DNA of 64,000 bases, from the NCBI RefSeq assembly GCF_023736155.1, contig NZ_JAMLJJ010000005.1, positions 244,021 to 308,020 on the forward strand, read 5' to 3'. Positions 53,026-63,278 of this stretch are shown piece after piece. A model generated the notes under the pieces. That model did no database searches, was not told the origin of the DNA, and saw only the letters and a list, made by a program, of their open reading frames with translations. A program made the translations under genes and the position numbers. The DNA comes from Larsenimonas salina. GTDB taxonomy: Bacteria > Pseudomonadota > Gammaproteobacteria > Pseudomonadales > Halomonadaceae. Position 1 is the first letter of the stretch; each line of letters begins with the position of its first letter.

Positions 53026-54414
53026 TCACGTCATCCAGGGCTCAAGCGCCGGTAATTCAGTACTCATGCGCTGGAGTGCGTCATGGCCGTGCTCGGTCTG
53101 GACAACGTGTGACCACCACTGACGGTGCACCGCACGCACGCGCACACGAGCCTGATCGATGCCAAGCACCTGGGCCATGGCGGTTCGGTGCAATCCCTTG
53201 TTGATCTTGACCAGCGCGCCGTCGCGATTGACGGCAACACCGATGGTGTCCTTGCCCTGCTCGGCATCAAGGCCAAAGCAGGCCATATCTTCGAGATAGA
53301 AACGATAGACGTCGAGAAAGGCAAGAATCTTGTCGCTGCTGTCGAGTGCGATGCCCTTGTGAGACGAGCGGAAGGGCCGTCCTTCATCGAGCTGGTGGTG
53401 GTAGTTCATGAACGTGGACGACGCGCGCAGATCGAGGCGGTGTGCCCAGATATCGGCAATGCGCGTGAATTGGGGAATCGTTCGAAGATCCTTGGTACGG
53501 CGGTCCCAGTCACCATCCCAGATAAACCGGTTGGCCAGACGCCGACGCTGTGCTCGAGCCTCTTTGGCAAACGCGACCGAACGTGTGAGTGCGCGTGGGT
53601 CAAGCGTGATATCAAGCGACGACCCCAGATGATTTTCCACGCTGCGGCGTGGCAGGCCATCTGCCTCGAGTCGTCCGGCAAGTGGGCCTGCGTTGAGCCA
53701 CTGAGCGAATAACCCGGTTTCGAGCGGCGTTCCAAGGGTCGATTTCAATCGTTCTCGCCAGACGTACTGCCAGCGTGCCCGACGTACTGCCCAGCGAAGC
53801 GACGGCGCGCTCAGCTGCGTGAAGGCGGGATCGTCCATCGGCGCGTCGCCGTGTCGAACCGGCCGATAGGCCGCAACGCCTGCAAGCAGGCGCGACGTGA
53901 GCGCATCATCGAGCACCGAGACGGGGTGATCCAATGGTAATAACTGCTCTAGGCAGTCAGTGGTCTCGGCGGCTGGTGCGATACCAAGGCGTTGGCACAG
54001 AGCAAGGCAATCAAGGTGAGCGGTGTCGGGCTCATGTACCGGGCGCCGCGCGTCTAGATTAATCGGTCGCTGATGCTCGATGGCCTCCTGCAGGCAGGCC
54101 TGCCAGTGCGCAAGGGCGTCAGGGTCGCGGGCTTCCCACTCGGTTTGAAGGCGTCGAACGGCGATCAGGGCCAGCCAGTGCCGGGGGTGCCAATCTGTCT
54201 GGTTATTCAGTCGTTGAGCGTTCTTGAGCGCAAGCCATGAAACATCCAGCACGATGTGCTGCGTCTGCGCAGACGTTATCGCTGGAAAGCAGTGCGCTGC
54301 AATCGCCGACAGCGGCTTTATCAGTAGGGCGCACAGGGTTATGGCGCCTTCATCTGTAGCGGCGTTGAGGCATCGACGAAGCTGTCCATCGAGCTCGGCG
54401 TACTGGGTGCTCAT
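53026..54414 (-). CDS. unknown protein with a ParB-like HR motif domain
   Basis: I do not recognise this 462-residue protein. It is mostly helical with many Trp and Arg and no signal peptide. The C-terminal part (about 390-435) reads IGVAVNRDGALVKINKGLHRTAMAQVLGI, reminiscent of DGxHR loops in ParB/sulfiredoxin-like folds, where a Gly-x-His-Arg binds a phosphate or nucleotide. It begins three bases after the metW stop, so it is probably translated with metX-metW. A link to methionine synthesis is not shown. Polysaccharide-cluster proteins carry similar loops. Confidence 0.75.
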   Translation of the reverse strand: MSTQYAELDGQLRRCLNAATDEGAITLCALLIKPLSAIAAHCFPAITSAQTQHIVLDVSWLALKNAQRLNNQTDWHPRHWLALIAVRRLQTEWEARDPDALAHWQACLQEAIEHQRPINLDARRPVHEPDTAHLDCLALCQRLGIAPAAETTDCLEQLLPLDHPVSVLDDALTSRLLAGVAAYRPVRHGDAPMDDPAFTQLSAPSLRWAVRRARWQYVWRERLKSTLGTPLETGLFAQWLNAGPLAGRLEADGLPRRSVENHLGSSLDITLDPRALTRSVAFAKEARAQRRRLANRFIWDGDWDRRTKDLRTIPQFTRIADIWAHRLDLRASSTFMNYHHQLDEGRPFRSSHKGIALDSSDKILAFLDVYRFYLEDMACFGLDAEQGKDTIGVAVNRDGALVKINKGLHRTAMAQVLGIDQARVRVRAVHRQWWSHVVQTEHGHDALQRMSTELPALEPWMT

Positions 54415-54417
54415 GAT

Positions 54418-55008
54418 TTAGCGCTCGATCCTGAAGATGGCAACCTGGCCAAACAGGTTCGGCCAGCGCTGAGCGCTCCAGTGCAGTTGATGATCGCCGT
54501 CACCCACTGCACGGTCGATGATTCGGTGGCCTTGCCGGTCGCACAGATGGCTGAAGTCCTTGAAGGTCGATAAATGGATGTTGGGCGTGTCGTACCACTC
54601 GTGGGGCAGCGATTTGGAGACCGGCATCCGGCCTCGCATCCCCAGGTGCAGACGATGACGCCAGTAGGCGAAATTCGGGAAGGTGATGATGCATTCGCGA
54701 GCCACGCGCAGCATTTCATCGAGCATCAGGTCCGGCCGGCGAAGCACCTGCAGCGCCTGGGTCATGACCACCATGTCGAAGGCGTCATCGACAATGTTGC
54801 TCAGTCCCTCGTCCAGGTCCTGTTCGAGCACATTGACGCCCTTGGCAAGGCATGTCGCGATATTGTCCGGCGCAATCTCAAGGCCATACCCCTGTACGCC
54901 CTTGTGTTCGGTCAGCGCCGCCAGCAAGGTGCCGTCACCGCACCCGAGATCGAGCACGTGCGCGCGCTCGGGAACCCACTGCATGATTTGAGCAAGATCT
55001 GTGCGCAT
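54418..55008 (-). CDS. metW: methionine biosynthesis protein MetW
   Basis: A 196-residue Rossmann methyltransferase-like protein (VLDLGCGDGTLL near residue 18) that forms a functional pair with MetX; its biochemical role is still debated. Family blocks DLDEGL, VVMTQALQVLRRPD and ITFPNFAYWRHRL are present. Shares one base with the metX stop. Confidence 0.95.
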   Translation of the reverse strand: MRTDLAQIMQWVPERAHVLDLGCGDGTLLAALTEHKGVQGYGLEIAPDNIATCLAKGVNVLEQDLDEGLSNIVDDAFDMVVMTQALQVLRRPDLMLDEMLRVARECIITFPNFAYWRHRLHLGMRGRMPVSKSLPHEWYDTPNIHLSTFKDFSHLCDRQGHRIIDRAVGDGDHQLHWSAQRWPNLFGQVAIFRIER

Positions 55009-56165
55009 CAGAGAGCTCCTTGATTCAGGTCGCTGTAAATTCGGCGCATGAACGCACCGAACGCCGCCTCGTAGTGGTCGTTGGGCAGCAAAAACGCATC
55101 ATGGCCATAAGGGGAATCGACGTTGGTGTAGCTGACCGGCTTCTTGGCCTTGACCAGCGCATTGACCAGCTCCCGGGAACGCCCTGGGGCAAAGCGCCAA
55201 TCGGTACTGAAGCTCACGACCAGAAAGCGACACGAGGTGTTCGAAAGCGCCTTGGCCAGATCGTTGTCGTGGCTACTGGCCGGGTCAAAGTAGTCGAGCG
55301 CCTTGGTCATCAAGAGATAGGTATTGGCGTCGAAGCGGGTCGAAAAGGCGTCGCCCTGATAGCGCAGGTAGGATTCGACCTGAAACTCGACGTCATAACC
55401 GTAATTGAGGCTGTCGGTACGCAGGTCGCGGCCGAACTTGGCGCCCATCGAGTGCTCGGACAGATAGGTAATGTGGCCGATCATGCGGGCGAGTTTCAGG
55501 CCGCGCTTGGGCAGAACCCCGTGTTGCTCGTACCAGCCGTCATGGAACTCGGGGTCGGAGCGAATCGCCTGACGGGCGACCTCATTGAACGCAATGTTCT
55601 GTGCGGAGAGCTTGGGGGTCGCCGCGATGATCGCAGCGTTGGCGAGCCGCTCCGGGTAGGTAATGGACCACTGAAGCACCTGCATGCCGCCAAGGCTTCC
55701 GCCCACGATGGCGGCAAACCGCGTGATGCCGAGCCGGTCGGCCAGAAGGGCCTGACTCTTGACCCAGTCCTCGACGGTCATGATCGGGAAGTCGGGTCCC
55801 CAGCTTGCACCGGTGTCCGGGTTGATGGACTGCGGGCCGGTCGAGCCGTGGCAGCCGCCTAGGTTATTGACGGAAATGACAAAGAAATGCCGAGTGTCGA
55901 TCGGTTTGCCCGGGCCGATGTAGCTGTCCCACCAGCCGGGCTTGCGGTCCTCCAGATGGTGGTAGCCGGCGGCGTGATGATGACCCGACAGCGCGTGGCA
56001 GACCAGTACGGCGTTGCTCGCGGTGGCGTTGAGTTCGCCGTAGGTTTCATAGACCAGTTCGAAGCCCGGCAGGTGCTTGCCGCACGCCAGGTGAAAATCG
56101 GTTTCAAAGGTAGCGGTCTGGGGCGTGACCAGCCCCACCGAGCTCGAAAGCGTTGTGTCGGGCAT
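55008..56165 (-). CDS. metX: homoserine O-acyltransferase
   Basis: Acylates homoserine at the start of methionine synthesis. The 385-residue alpha/beta hydrolase has nucleophile Ser157 ([10 protein letters not shown]), Asp322 (SFSTDWRF) and His355 (DSPYGHDAF). Sequence alone does not tell acetyl- from succinyl-transfer; several gammaproteobacterial MetX use succinyl-CoA. No SAM riboswitch is seen upstream. Confidence 0.95.
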   Translation of the reverse strand: MPDTTLSSSVGLVTPQTATFETDFHLACGKHLPGFELVYETYGELNATASNAVLVCHALSGHHHAAGYHHLEDRKPGWWDSYIGPGKPIDTRHFFVISVNNLGGCHGSTGPQSINPDTGASWGPDFPIMTVEDWVKSQALLADRLGITRFAAIVGGSLGGMQVLQWSITYPERLANAAIIAATPKLSAQNIAFNEVARQAIRSDPEFHDGWYEQHGVLPKRGLKLARMIGHITYLSEHSMGAKFGRDLRTDSLNYGYDVEFQVESYLRYQGDAFSTRFDANTYLLMTKALDYFDPASSHDNDLAKALSNTSCRFLVVSFSTDWRFAPGRSRELVNALVKAKKPVSYTNVDSPYGHDAFLLPNDHYEAAFGAFMRRIYSDLNQGAL

Positions 56166-56237
56166 CGTGGCGTCAAATCCGGTTGAATCAGAATCGGCGA
56201 GAGCCGTGCATTGAGGCGGGGTAATGTAGCATAGGAT

Positions 56238-56262
56238 GCGCCCGACAGTGAGCGTCGGGCGC
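56238..56262 (-). terminator. hairpin between yggT and metX
   Basis: GCGCCCGAC/GTCGGGCGC, 9-bp perfect stem with a 7-nt loop, no T-tail. Either a weak terminator after yggT or part of the metX leader. Confidence 0.45.
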
Positions 56263-56276
56263 GAAGGGTTAGTCGG

Positions 56277-56867
56277 TTAGAAGCCGATCAGAGCGCCAAC
56301 AGGGTAGCCGGCCGCTCTGGCCAGTGAATTGACAACCAGGCCATCGAGCAGGTTGATCAACAGAAACAGCACGATCGGGCTGAGATCAAGCGGACCAAGC
56401 GGCGGAATGATGCGGCGAAGCGGGGCCATGACCGGTTCGGTGATCTGAAAAACCAAAAGTGCCCCGGGATGATTGGCCTGCGGCGCGACCCAGCTCAGGA
56501 TGATCAGAATGATCATGGCGAAGAAGTAGATCTTGAGGATCGCGTTGATGACGCCGGCCAGTGCGCCGATCAGCAGGCTGACCACCGGCGGCATGCCCGC
56601 GCCTGCGATCCAGAGCACGGCAATGATGCCAAGCGCTTTGACGATCATGCCAACGATGAGCGTTGCCACATCGAAATTGCCCATTGGGCGAATCACTTTC
56701 TGGACCGGGGCCACGACCGGTGAGGTCGCTTTTACGATGCCCTGGCTGATCGGGTTGTAATAGTCGGCCTTCGAGAAGTGCAGCAGAAAGCGCAGCATCA
56801 GCACGAAGAGATACAGGCTGATCAGGGTGTTTACAAGCATCAGCCCGGTGTTGCCTAGGGTTCCCAT
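56277..56867 (-). CDS. yggT: YggT family membrane protein
   Basis: A 196-residue inner-membrane protein made of two YggT repeats, each with paired helices and the loop RFLLHFSKADYYNPISQGIVKATSPVVAPVQKVIRP in the first and SWVAPQANHPGALLVFQITEPVMAPLRRIIPPLGPLD in the second. Linked to cell shape or osmotic homeostasis in some bacteria. GGAG is seven bases before the ATG; 19 bases after proC. Confidence 0.93.
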   Translation of the reverse strand: MGTLGNTGLMLVNTLISLYLFVLMLRFLLHFSKADYYNPISQGIVKATSPVVAPVQKVIRPMGNFDVATLIVGMIVKALGIIAVLWIAGAGMPPVVSLLIGALAGVINAILKIYFFAMIILIILSWVAPQANHPGALLVFQITEPVMAPLRRIIPPLGPLDLSPIVLFLLINLLDGLVVNSLARAAGYPVGALIGF

Positions 56868-56886
56868 GGTGTAGCTCCGTCAAGAA

Positions 56887-57711
56887 TTAAAGTGATCCGA
56901 ACTCATCGGACATGTCACTGGCACGCTCTGCACAGGCGCGGGTGGCGTCATCGAACATGGCTTTGATTCCGGCGTTTTCGAAACTGAAAACGGCCTGCTC
57001 GGTAGTACCTTTAGGTGACATGACGTTGCGTTTGAGTTGCGCGGGGTCCTGGTCGCTGTCGCGGGCCATCTTGGCGGCGCCGAACGCGGTCTGGATGGCC
57101 AGGCGTCGAGCGGTCTCAAGCGGTAGACCTCGATTGACGCCCGCGGCTTCAAGCGCCTCCAGAATCAGAAAGAAATAGGCCGGGCCACTGCCGGACACCG
57201 CAGTGACGGCGTCCAGAAGTGACTCTTCCTCGACCCACTCAACGATCCCGACCGTTTCCAGAAGGCGCGTGGCTGTTTCTCGCTGTTCTGCGCCAACGCG
57301 GGGATTGGCGTACAGCCCCGAGGCGCCTTCGCCAACCAGTGCCGGTGTGTTGGGCATGCAGCGAATGATGGCGTGGCCGCCGCCGAGCCAGTGATCGAGC
57401 GTATCGACCTTGAGTCCAGCCGCGACCGAGACGATGACCGGCTTGTGGCTCAGGTGCTCGGCAAGCGGTGTGCACACGTCTTTCATAATCTGTGGCTTGA
57501 TGGCAAGCACGACGACATCGGCGTCACACACGGCCTGGGCGTTATCGGTGGTGGTGTTGATCGCGTAGCGCTTTTTGATGGCGTCAAGCTGATCCTGATC
57601 GGGGCTTGTGGCCGTGATGTGATCGGCTGGATAGCCGCTGTCGATCAGACCGCCGAAAATGGCGCTCGCCATGTTGCCGGCGCCGATGAACGATAGCTTT
57701 TGCGTTGTCAT
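56887..57711 (-). CDS. proC: pyrroline-5-carboxylate reductase
   Basis: Last step of proline synthesis, which matters for osmoprotection in halophiles. 274 residues with GAGNMASAIFGGL (NAD(P) loop), SVAAGLKV, CMPNTPALVGEG and the signature AVSGSGPAYFFL...LMS-type C-terminal helix VMSPKGTTEQAV. Between yggS and yggT. Confidence 0.97.
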   Translation of the reverse strand: MTTQKLSFIGAGNMASAIFGGLIDSGYPADHITATSPDQDQLDAIKKRYAINTTTDNAQAVCDADVVVLAIKPQIMKDVCTPLAEHLSHKPVIVSVAAGLKVDTLDHWLGGGHAIIRCMPNTPALVGEGASGLYANPRVGAEQRETATRLLETVGIVEWVEEESLLDAVTAVSGSGPAYFFLILEALEAAGVNRGLPLETARRLAIQTAFGAAKMARDSDQDPAQLKRNVMSPKGTTEQAVFSFENAGIKAMFDDATRACAERASDMSDEFGSL

Positions 57712-57796
57712 GAGCCTTCCTGAAACAGTCGAATGGGTGGCGAATGCGGGCTACCTTACCGCGAATCGGGAGCCGATGGCAGCCGGCTCGTGGCCC

Positions 57797-58489
57797 TCAT
57801 CTCGCACCGAAGATGGCTGATCCCACGCGCACCAGGGTGGCGCCTTCGGCGATGGCGGCTTCAAGGTCGCCGCTCATCCCCATCGAGAGTGTGTCCAGGG
57901 GGTGCTCGGGATGGCGTGCTTTCAGCGATTCGAACAGCTCGCGAAGGCGTGAAAAGGGCTTTCGCTGTTCAATGAGCGTCTCTGATGGGGCGGGCAGCGC
58001 CATCAAGCCGCGAAAGCTAAGTCTTGGCAGTGTGATCAGGGTTTCGGCTATGTCATGTACGTCGTCGGGGGCGGCGCCGGATTTCGACGCTTCCCCACTG
58101 ATATTGACCTGTAGGCAAATGTTCAGCGGCGGCAGGTGCTCGGGTCGATGATCATTCAATCGGCGCGCGATTTTGAGCCGGTCGACCGTATGACACCACT
58201 GAAAGGCCTCGGCCACCGCGCGGGCCTTGTTGGACTGAACGGCGCCGATGAAATGCCACTCGATCGCAAGGTCAGACAGGGCGCGCTGTTTGTCGAGCGC
58301 TTCCTGGAGATAGTTTTCGCCGAAGGCGCGCTGGCCGGCCTCGAAGGCGTCTCTGAGATCGCGCTCCGGCTTGGTTTTGCTGACGGCCAGAAGATGGGCG
58401 TCATCGTGCGGACGCCCGGCATCGACCAGGGCCTGCTCAAGTCGCTGGCGGACCGCGACGATATTGGTTGAAACGGATGATTTCGACAT
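57797..58489 (-). CDS. yggS: PLP homeostasis protein YggS
   Basis: A 230-residue fold-III PLP-binding protein of the PROSC/PLPBP family. The PLP lysine is in LLAVSKTKP (near residue 36), followed by FGENYLQE, EWHFIGAVQSNK and a phosphate site at SMGMSGDLEAAIAEGATLVRVGSAIFG. ATG 58489 chosen by the canonical N-terminus. Its start is 34 bases from divergent pilT. Confidence 0.95.
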   Translation of the reverse strand: MSKSSVSTNIVAVRQRLEQALVDAGRPHDDAHLLAVSKTKPERDLRDAFEAGQRAFGENYLQEALDKQRALSDLAIEWHFIGAVQSNKARAVAEAFQWCHTVDRLKIARRLNDHRPEHLPPLNICLQVNISGEASKSGAAPDDVHDIAETLITLPRLSFRGLMALPAPSETLIEQRKPFSRLRELFESLKARHPEHPLDTLSMGMSGDLEAAIAEGATLVRVGSAIFGAR

Positions 58490-58523
58490 ACGACAGCCCT
58501 GTAGTGGCAATGGACACCTTCGC

Positions 58524-59525
58524 ATGGATATTACCGAACTGCTTGCTTTCTCAGCAAAACAGAACGCCTCTGACCTTCATCTATCGGCTGGGCTTCCGCC
58601 GATGATTCGAGTCGATGGGGATGTGCGACGCATCAATGTGCCGGCGCTTGAAGATAAGGATGTGCGTCGACTGACCGATGCGGTCATGACCGACCAGCAG
58701 CGTCGCCAGCTCGACGCCGAGTTCGAGGTGGATTTCTCGTTTGCGCTGGCCAACGTGGCGCGCTTTCGAGCCAATGTCTTCCTGCAGGATCGCGGCATGG
58801 CCGGCGTATTTCGCATGATTCCGGATAAGGTGCCTTCAATGGATGAGCTGGCTTATCCGGAGGTATTTAGAAAGCTTTCCGGCATCAAAAACGGTCTGGT
58901 GCTGGTAACCGGACCGACCGGGTCGGGTAAGAGCACCACGCTTGCGGCAATGCTCGATTACATCAACGCAAGCCGTTATGAGCACATCCTGACCATCGAG
59001 GACCCGATCGAGTTCGTGTTCGAACCCAAGCGCTGTCTGATCAGCCAGCGGGAGGTCGGTCGTGACACCAAAACGGTAGCGGCGGCTCTGCGCGCGGCGT
59101 TGAGAGAAGATCCGGATGTGATCATGGTCGGTGAGCTGCGCGATCTTGAGACCATTCGCTTGGCGCTCACGGCGGCCGAGACCGGCCACGTGGTGTTTGG
59201 CACGCTGCATACAACGTCGGCGGCCAAGACCATCGACCGTATCGTCGATGTCTTCCCGGGCGATGAGAAAGCGGTCGTGCGATCAATGCTGTCCGAGTCG
59301 GTGCAGGGCATCGTTTCCCAGCAGCTTTTGAAACGCATCGGCGGCGGTCGGATCGCCGCGCATGAGGTGCTGGTGGCGACACCTGCCATTCGAAACCTGA
59401 TTCGTGAGAACAAGGTCTCGCAGATCTACTCTGCCATCCAGACCGGCACCGCCAGCGGGATGCAAACCATGGAACACGCAGTGACCCACCTTAAGCAGCA
59501 AGGACTGGTGGTGTATGACGACTGA
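58524..59525 (+). CDS. pilT: type IV pilus retraction ATPase PilT
   Basis: Hexameric AAA+ motor that depolymerises pili for twitching and DNA uptake. 333 residues: ASDLHLSAG near the start, Walker A GPTGSGKST near 130, Asp box, ISQREVG, Walker B and the C-terminal AIRNLIRENK retraction motif. ATG 58524 is chosen by the canonical MDITELLAFS; upstream open frame overlaps yggS. Confidence 0.97.
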   Translation: MDITELLAFSAKQNASDLHLSAGLPPMIRVDGDVRRINVPALEDKDVRRLTDAVMTDQQRRQLDAEFEVDFSFALANVARFRANVFLQDRGMAGVFRMIPDKVPSMDELAYPEVFRKLSGIKNGLVLVTGPTGSGKSTTLAAMLDYINASRYEHILTIEDPIEFVFEPKRCLISQREVGRDTKTVAAALRAALREDPDVIMVGELRDLETIRLALTAAETGHVVFGTLHTTSAAKTIDRIVDVFPGDEKAVVRSMLSESVQGIVSQQLLKRIGGGRIAAHEVLVATPAIRNLIRENKVSQIYSAIQTGTASGMQTMEHAVTHLKQQGLVVYDD

Positions 59526-59570
59526 GTGGACGGTGTCTGCCGAGGGGTGGATGTCTGGGAAGATGGCCGT

Positions 59571-60731
59571 ATGGATCATGATAGGGACGTCGCCGTGAGT
59601 ATCGCCGATAAAGGGCTCCAGAAGCTGCTTGATTTCATGAACGACCATCAGGCAACGGACTTGTTCGTGTCGCCCGGGGCAGCGCCCTGCGTCACGTTGA
59701 ACGGGGTCATGACCGCACTCGGGCATGAGCGTCTTGATGTCGAGCGTGCCGAGGCGCTGGTGCGCGCCGCGATGACGGCCGCGCAATGGGAGCGTTTTAT
59801 AAGCGAGCATGAAGCGAACTTTGCACTTAGCCTGCCGGGAAAAGGCCGGTTTCGGGTCAGTGCCTTCTATCAGCGAAGCCAGGTATCGATGGTGGTTCGA
59901 CGTATTCGCTTCGATATCCCGGAGCTCGAGGCGTTGGGTGTGCCGTCGATCGTGAAAACGCTGGTTGGCGCCAAACGAGGGCTGATTTTGCTGGTTGGAA
60001 GTGCGGGCAGTGGTAAGTCGACCACGCTCGCCGCCCTGGTTCAGGAGCGAAGCCGGACCCACGGGGGCCATACCATTTGCATCGAAGATCCGATCGAGTA
60101 TGTGCATGCGCATCAGGGGGGAATCGTCAGCCAGCGCGAGGTGGGGCTTGATACCGAGTCGTTCGAGGTCGCGCTCAAGAACGCCTTGCGTCAGGCGCCG
60201 GACGTGGTCGTGATCGGTGAGATCCGCACGCGTGAAACGCTTGAGTATGCATTGGCGTTCGCCAATACGGGCCATCTATGTCTGGCGACAATGCATGCGA
60301 CGAACGCCGATCAAGCGCTCGAGCGGATGGTGACGTTCTTTCCCGGGGAGCGGCACGCTCAGATTCGTATGGATCTCTCGCTCAACCTTCAGGCCATCGT
60401 GGGGCAGCGGCTTCTGCCGACATCAGGTATGCGTGACCGATCGACCCAGCGGGCGTTGGCCTGCGAAATACTGACCCTTTCGCCGTTGGTGGCCACCCTT
60501 ATACGCGAGGGGCGCATCGATGAAATAAGAGATGTCATGCGGCGCTCGAGCGCGCAGGGCATGGCCACCTTCGATCAGGCGCTTTTTTCGCTGGTCAAGC
60601 GCAGTGCAATGAGCCAGGCGGTGGCGTTGGCTCATGCGGATTCGCCCTCCGATTTGAAGCTGATGTTCACACTCGACAGCGGTAATGCCCCGGACGGCAG
60701 CAGTGGTGGGCTGTCGCTCGAGGAATTTTAA
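59571..60731 (+). CDS. pilU: type IV pilus retraction ATPase PilU
   Basis: PilT paralogue that assists retraction under load. 386 residues: ATDLFVSPGAAP, Walker A GSAGSGKST near 143, IVSQREVG and GEIRTRET. It lacks the AIRNLIRE block of PilT. ATG 59571 with GGAAGA upstream is preferred over an in-frame GTG at 59526 that has no ribosome binding site. The 3' end overlaps anmK by four bases. Confidence 0.95.
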   Translation: MDHDRDVAVSIADKGLQKLLDFMNDHQATDLFVSPGAAPCVTLNGVMTALGHERLDVERAEALVRAAMTAAQWERFISEHEANFALSLPGKGRFRVSAFYQRSQVSMVVRRIRFDIPELEALGVPSIVKTLVGAKRGLILLVGSAGSGKSTTLAALVQERSRTHGGHTICIEDPIEYVHAHQGGIVSQREVGLDTESFEVALKNALRQAPDVVVIGEIRTRETLEYALAFANTGHLCLATMHATNADQALERMVTFFPGERHAQIRMDLSLNLQAIVGQRLLPTSGMRDRSTQRALACEILTLSPLVATLIREGRIDEIRDVMRRSSAQGMATFDQALFSLVKRSAMSQAVALAHADSPSDLKLMFTLDSGNAPDGSSGGLSLEEF

Positions 60732-61870
60732 AATTGCGGGGCCGTTACCGTGCCGAGCACGCGGGGGCCCTTGGCACCGGTAACTTCCGGCAGATTGCCC
60801 GGGCGGTGGTTGAGCCGCTGCCACGCAAGCCAGGCGAAGGCGCAGGCTTCCAGCCAATCGGGCGACCAGCCAAGCGCTTCGCACTCGCAGAGCTCGATCG
60901 GATTAAGGTGGGCGGCAAGGCGATTCAGTAGAAACGTGTTGTGGGCGCCACCGCCGCAGGGAATCACGCTGGCGAGAGGGTGCGCATGCGCCGGGATCTG
61001 GTCGTATATTGCCTCTGCGATCGTTCGTGCCGTCAGTTCCAGGAGTGTTGCCTGCACGTCGTTCGGGGCGATTGAGAATGGCTTCAGATGCGAGTCGAGC
61101 CAGTTCTGATTGAAATACTCGCGCCCGGTGCTTTTTGGGGGGCGCCGCTTGAAGAATGGGTCGCTCATAAGCGTTGCAAGCAGGGCGTCATCGATGTTGC
61201 CCGTTCGGGCCCATCGGCCATGTGCATCGAACGGATGCTGACGATGACAGTGATGCCAAGCGTCCATCAGAACGTTGGCGGGGCCGGTATCAAAGCCGCA
61301 CACCGGCCCTTCGCCGGAGGGCGGCAGCACCGTGATATTGGCAAACCCGCCCAGGTTGAGCGCGACGCGCCAGCGGCTCTCATCACTGAACACCGCGCGA
61401 TGAAAGGCCGGCGCCAGCGGGGCGCCCTGGCCACCGGCAGCAACGTCTCGTCGTCTGAAATCGCTGACCGTGCGACACCCGGTCAGCTCGCTGAGAAGGT
61501 GGGGGTTGTCCAACTGATAGGTGAAGGGCGGCTCGGCCTCGGGCTGATGCTCGATGGTCTGGCCATGACTGCTCAGTGCGAGAATATCGGTATGCGCCAG
61601 CGCATTGCGACGCAGAATCTGGGTGACGGCCTCGGCCTGAACTGTACAAAAGGCGTGTTCTGCCTGTGCAAGTTCAATGAACGACGGTCGTTTGGTATCG
61701 CACAGCTCAAGCAGTGCGGTACGAAGCGCTGGCGGCATGGGCAGGGCAAGCGCATCGATAAAGCGAATACTGTCGTGCTGGCACCAAAGCAGTGCTGCGT
61801 CGATGCCATCCAGGCTTGTTCCGGACATGAGTCCGATGCAATAGCCATCAAGGCTTGCTGGGTTAGTCAT
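60728..61870 (-). CDS. anmK: anhydro-N-acetylmuramic acid kinase
   Basis: Cleaves and phosphorylates 1,6-anhydro-MurNAc to MurNAc-6-P in wall recycling. 380 residues of the ASKHA fold: GLMSGTSLDGIDAAL, LSSHGQTIEH, LNLGGFANIT and CGGGAHN. GAGG six bases before ATG 61870. Divergent from tyrS. Confidence 0.96.
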   Translation of the reverse strand: MTNPASLDGYCIGLMSGTSLDGIDAALLWCQHDSIRFIDALALPMPPALRTALLELCDTKRPSFIELAQAEHAFCTVQAEAVTQILRRNALAHTDILALSSHGQTIEHQPEAEPPFTYQLDNPHLLSELTGCRTVSDFRRRDVAAGGQGAPLAPAFHRAVFSDESRWRVALNLGGFANITVLPPSGEGPVCGFDTGPANVLMDAWHHCHRQHPFDAHGRWARTGNIDDALLATLMSDPFFKRRPPKSTGREYFNQNWLDSHLKPFSIAPNDVQATLLELTARTIAEAIYDQIPAHAHPLASVIPCGGGAHNTFLLNRLAAHLNPIELCECEALGWSPDWLEACAFAWLAWQRLNHRPGNLPEVTGAKGPRVLGTVTAPQF

Positions 61871-61882
61871 GAATCGCCTCTC

Positions 61883-61912
61883 TTGCCCATGGTATGATCT
61901 GCCCACTTTATA
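61883..61912 (+). promoter_or_regulatory. candidate tyrS promoter
   Basis: TTGCCC (61883-61888), 18-bp spacer, TTTATA (61907-61912), about 50 bases before tyrS. Confidence 0.45.
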
Positions 61913-61965
61913 GGGATCCTTCCCGACGTCCTAACCTCGATTTCTAAGGGAGAGTGTGGGTAACC

Positions 61966-63174
61966 ATGGCTGATGTCTCTGAAGCGCTGTCAATCATCAA
62001 GCGCGGTGTGCACGAAATACTGGTCGAAGATGAGCTGGTCAAAAAGCTCGAATCCGGGCGTCCTTTACGAATAAAGGCCGGGTTCGATCCTACGGCGCCG
62101 GATCTGCACCTTGGCCATACGGTGCTGATCAACAAGCTTCGTCAACTGCAGGATCTCGGTCATGAGGTGCTGTTTCTGATCGGCGATTTTACCGGGCGCA
62201 TCGGCGATCCGACCGGCAAAAATGTTACGCGCAAGCCGCTGACCGAAGAAGACGTCAAGGCCAACGCGCGCACCTATCAGGAGCAGGTGTTCAAGATTCT
62301 CGATCCTGCCAAGACTCAAGTCGTCTTCAATGCCGATTGGATGAGCACGCTGTCTGCCGCCGACATGATCGAACTTGCCGCACAATCCACGGTTGCACGC
62401 ATGCTTGAGCGCGACGATTTCGAGAAGCGTTACAAGGGCGGGCAAGCTATCTCGATTCATGAATTCCTGTACCCCCTTATACAGGGCTACGACTCCGTTG
62501 CCCTCGAGGCGGATATCGAGCTGGGCGGCACCGACCAGAAGTTCAACCTGCTCATGGGGCGAGAACTTCAAAAACACCGTGGGCAAGAGCCGCAGGTCGT
62601 GATCACCATGCCACTGCTGGAAGGGCTGGATGGTGTACAGAAGATGTCCAAATCGCTGGGCAACTACGTCGGCATTACTGACCGTCCCGGTGAAATGTTC
62701 AACAAGATTGTTTCCATGCCCGATAGCCTGATGTGGCGGTACTTCGAACTGCTCTCCCTCAAACCGATGGACGAGGTCAAAGAGCTGATGGCTCAAGTGG
62801 ATGAAGGTGCCAACCCTCGCGATATCAAGATCGAGCTGGCGCGAGAGCTGGTGGCTCGTTTCCATGACGAAGAGGCCGCGGCCAACGCCCATAGGTCCAG
62901 TGGCAATCAGTTGGCGGAAGGCGAGCTTCCGGATGATCTGGAGGAAATCAAGTTGACGCTCGAGGATATGGATGTTGCGCCGCTTGCGATGGTCTTGAAT
63001 CGTGCTGAGCTTGCCAAGAACGGCGCTCAGGCGAAGGATATGCTCAAGCAGGGGCGCGTCTGGGTCGACGGTGAAAAAGCGGATGCCGCGACGACGCTCA
63101 ATGTTGATGGCTCTGGATACGTGATCCAGGCAGGTAAAAAGCGTTATGCGAAAGTGTTCTTGTCTAATAATTGA
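61966..63174 (+). CDS. tyrS: tyrosyl-tRNA synthetase
   Basis: Class I synthetase, 402 residues. [16 protein letters not shown] contains the HIGH motif, [13 protein letters not shown] follows, KMSKSLGN is the second signature, and an S4 RNA-binding domain ends the protein. It matches the TyrZ type of Pseudomonas, which also sits just before an rRNA operon. ATG 61966 is favoured; GTG 61954 lies too close to the AAGGGAGA site. Confidence 0.96.
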   Translation: MADVSEALSIIKRGVHEILVEDELVKKLESGRPLRIKAGFDPTAPDLHLGHTVLINKLRQLQDLGHEVLFLIGDFTGRIGDPTGKNVTRKPLTEEDVKANARTYQEQVFKILDPAKTQVVFNADWMSTLSAADMIELAAQSTVARMLERDDFEKRYKGGQAISIHEFLYPLIQGYDSVALEADIELGGTDQKFNLLMGRELQKHRGQEPQVVITMPLLEGLDGVQKMSKSLGNYVGITDRPGEMFNKIVSMPDSLMWRYFELLSLKPMDEVKELMAQVDEGANPRDIKIELARELVARFHDEEAAANAHRSSGNQLAEGELPDDLEEIKLTLEDMDVAPLAMVLNRAELAKNGAQAKDMLKQGRVWVDGEKADAATTLNVDGSGYVIQAGKKRYAKVFLSNN

Positions 63175-63177
63175 ATG

Positions 63178-63213
63178 TACAGTCGAGCTCGTTCGCGGGC
63201 TGTATTGCTTTTG
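63178..63213 (+). terminator. probable terminator after tyrS
   Basis: TACAGTC (63178-63184) with GGCTGTA (63198-63204), seven pairs including one G.U, followed by TTGCTTTTG. Confidence 0.5.
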
Positions 63214-63278
63214 TTGCAGTAATATTTCTTGGGAAAAGCATTTGTACACATATTTTGAGCGATAGGGTTAAAAAAAGT

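Noticed and set aside
56166..56276. SAM riboswitch upstream of metX
   Set aside because: Only one simple GC-rich hairpin; no conserved junction sequence of known SAM riboswitches.
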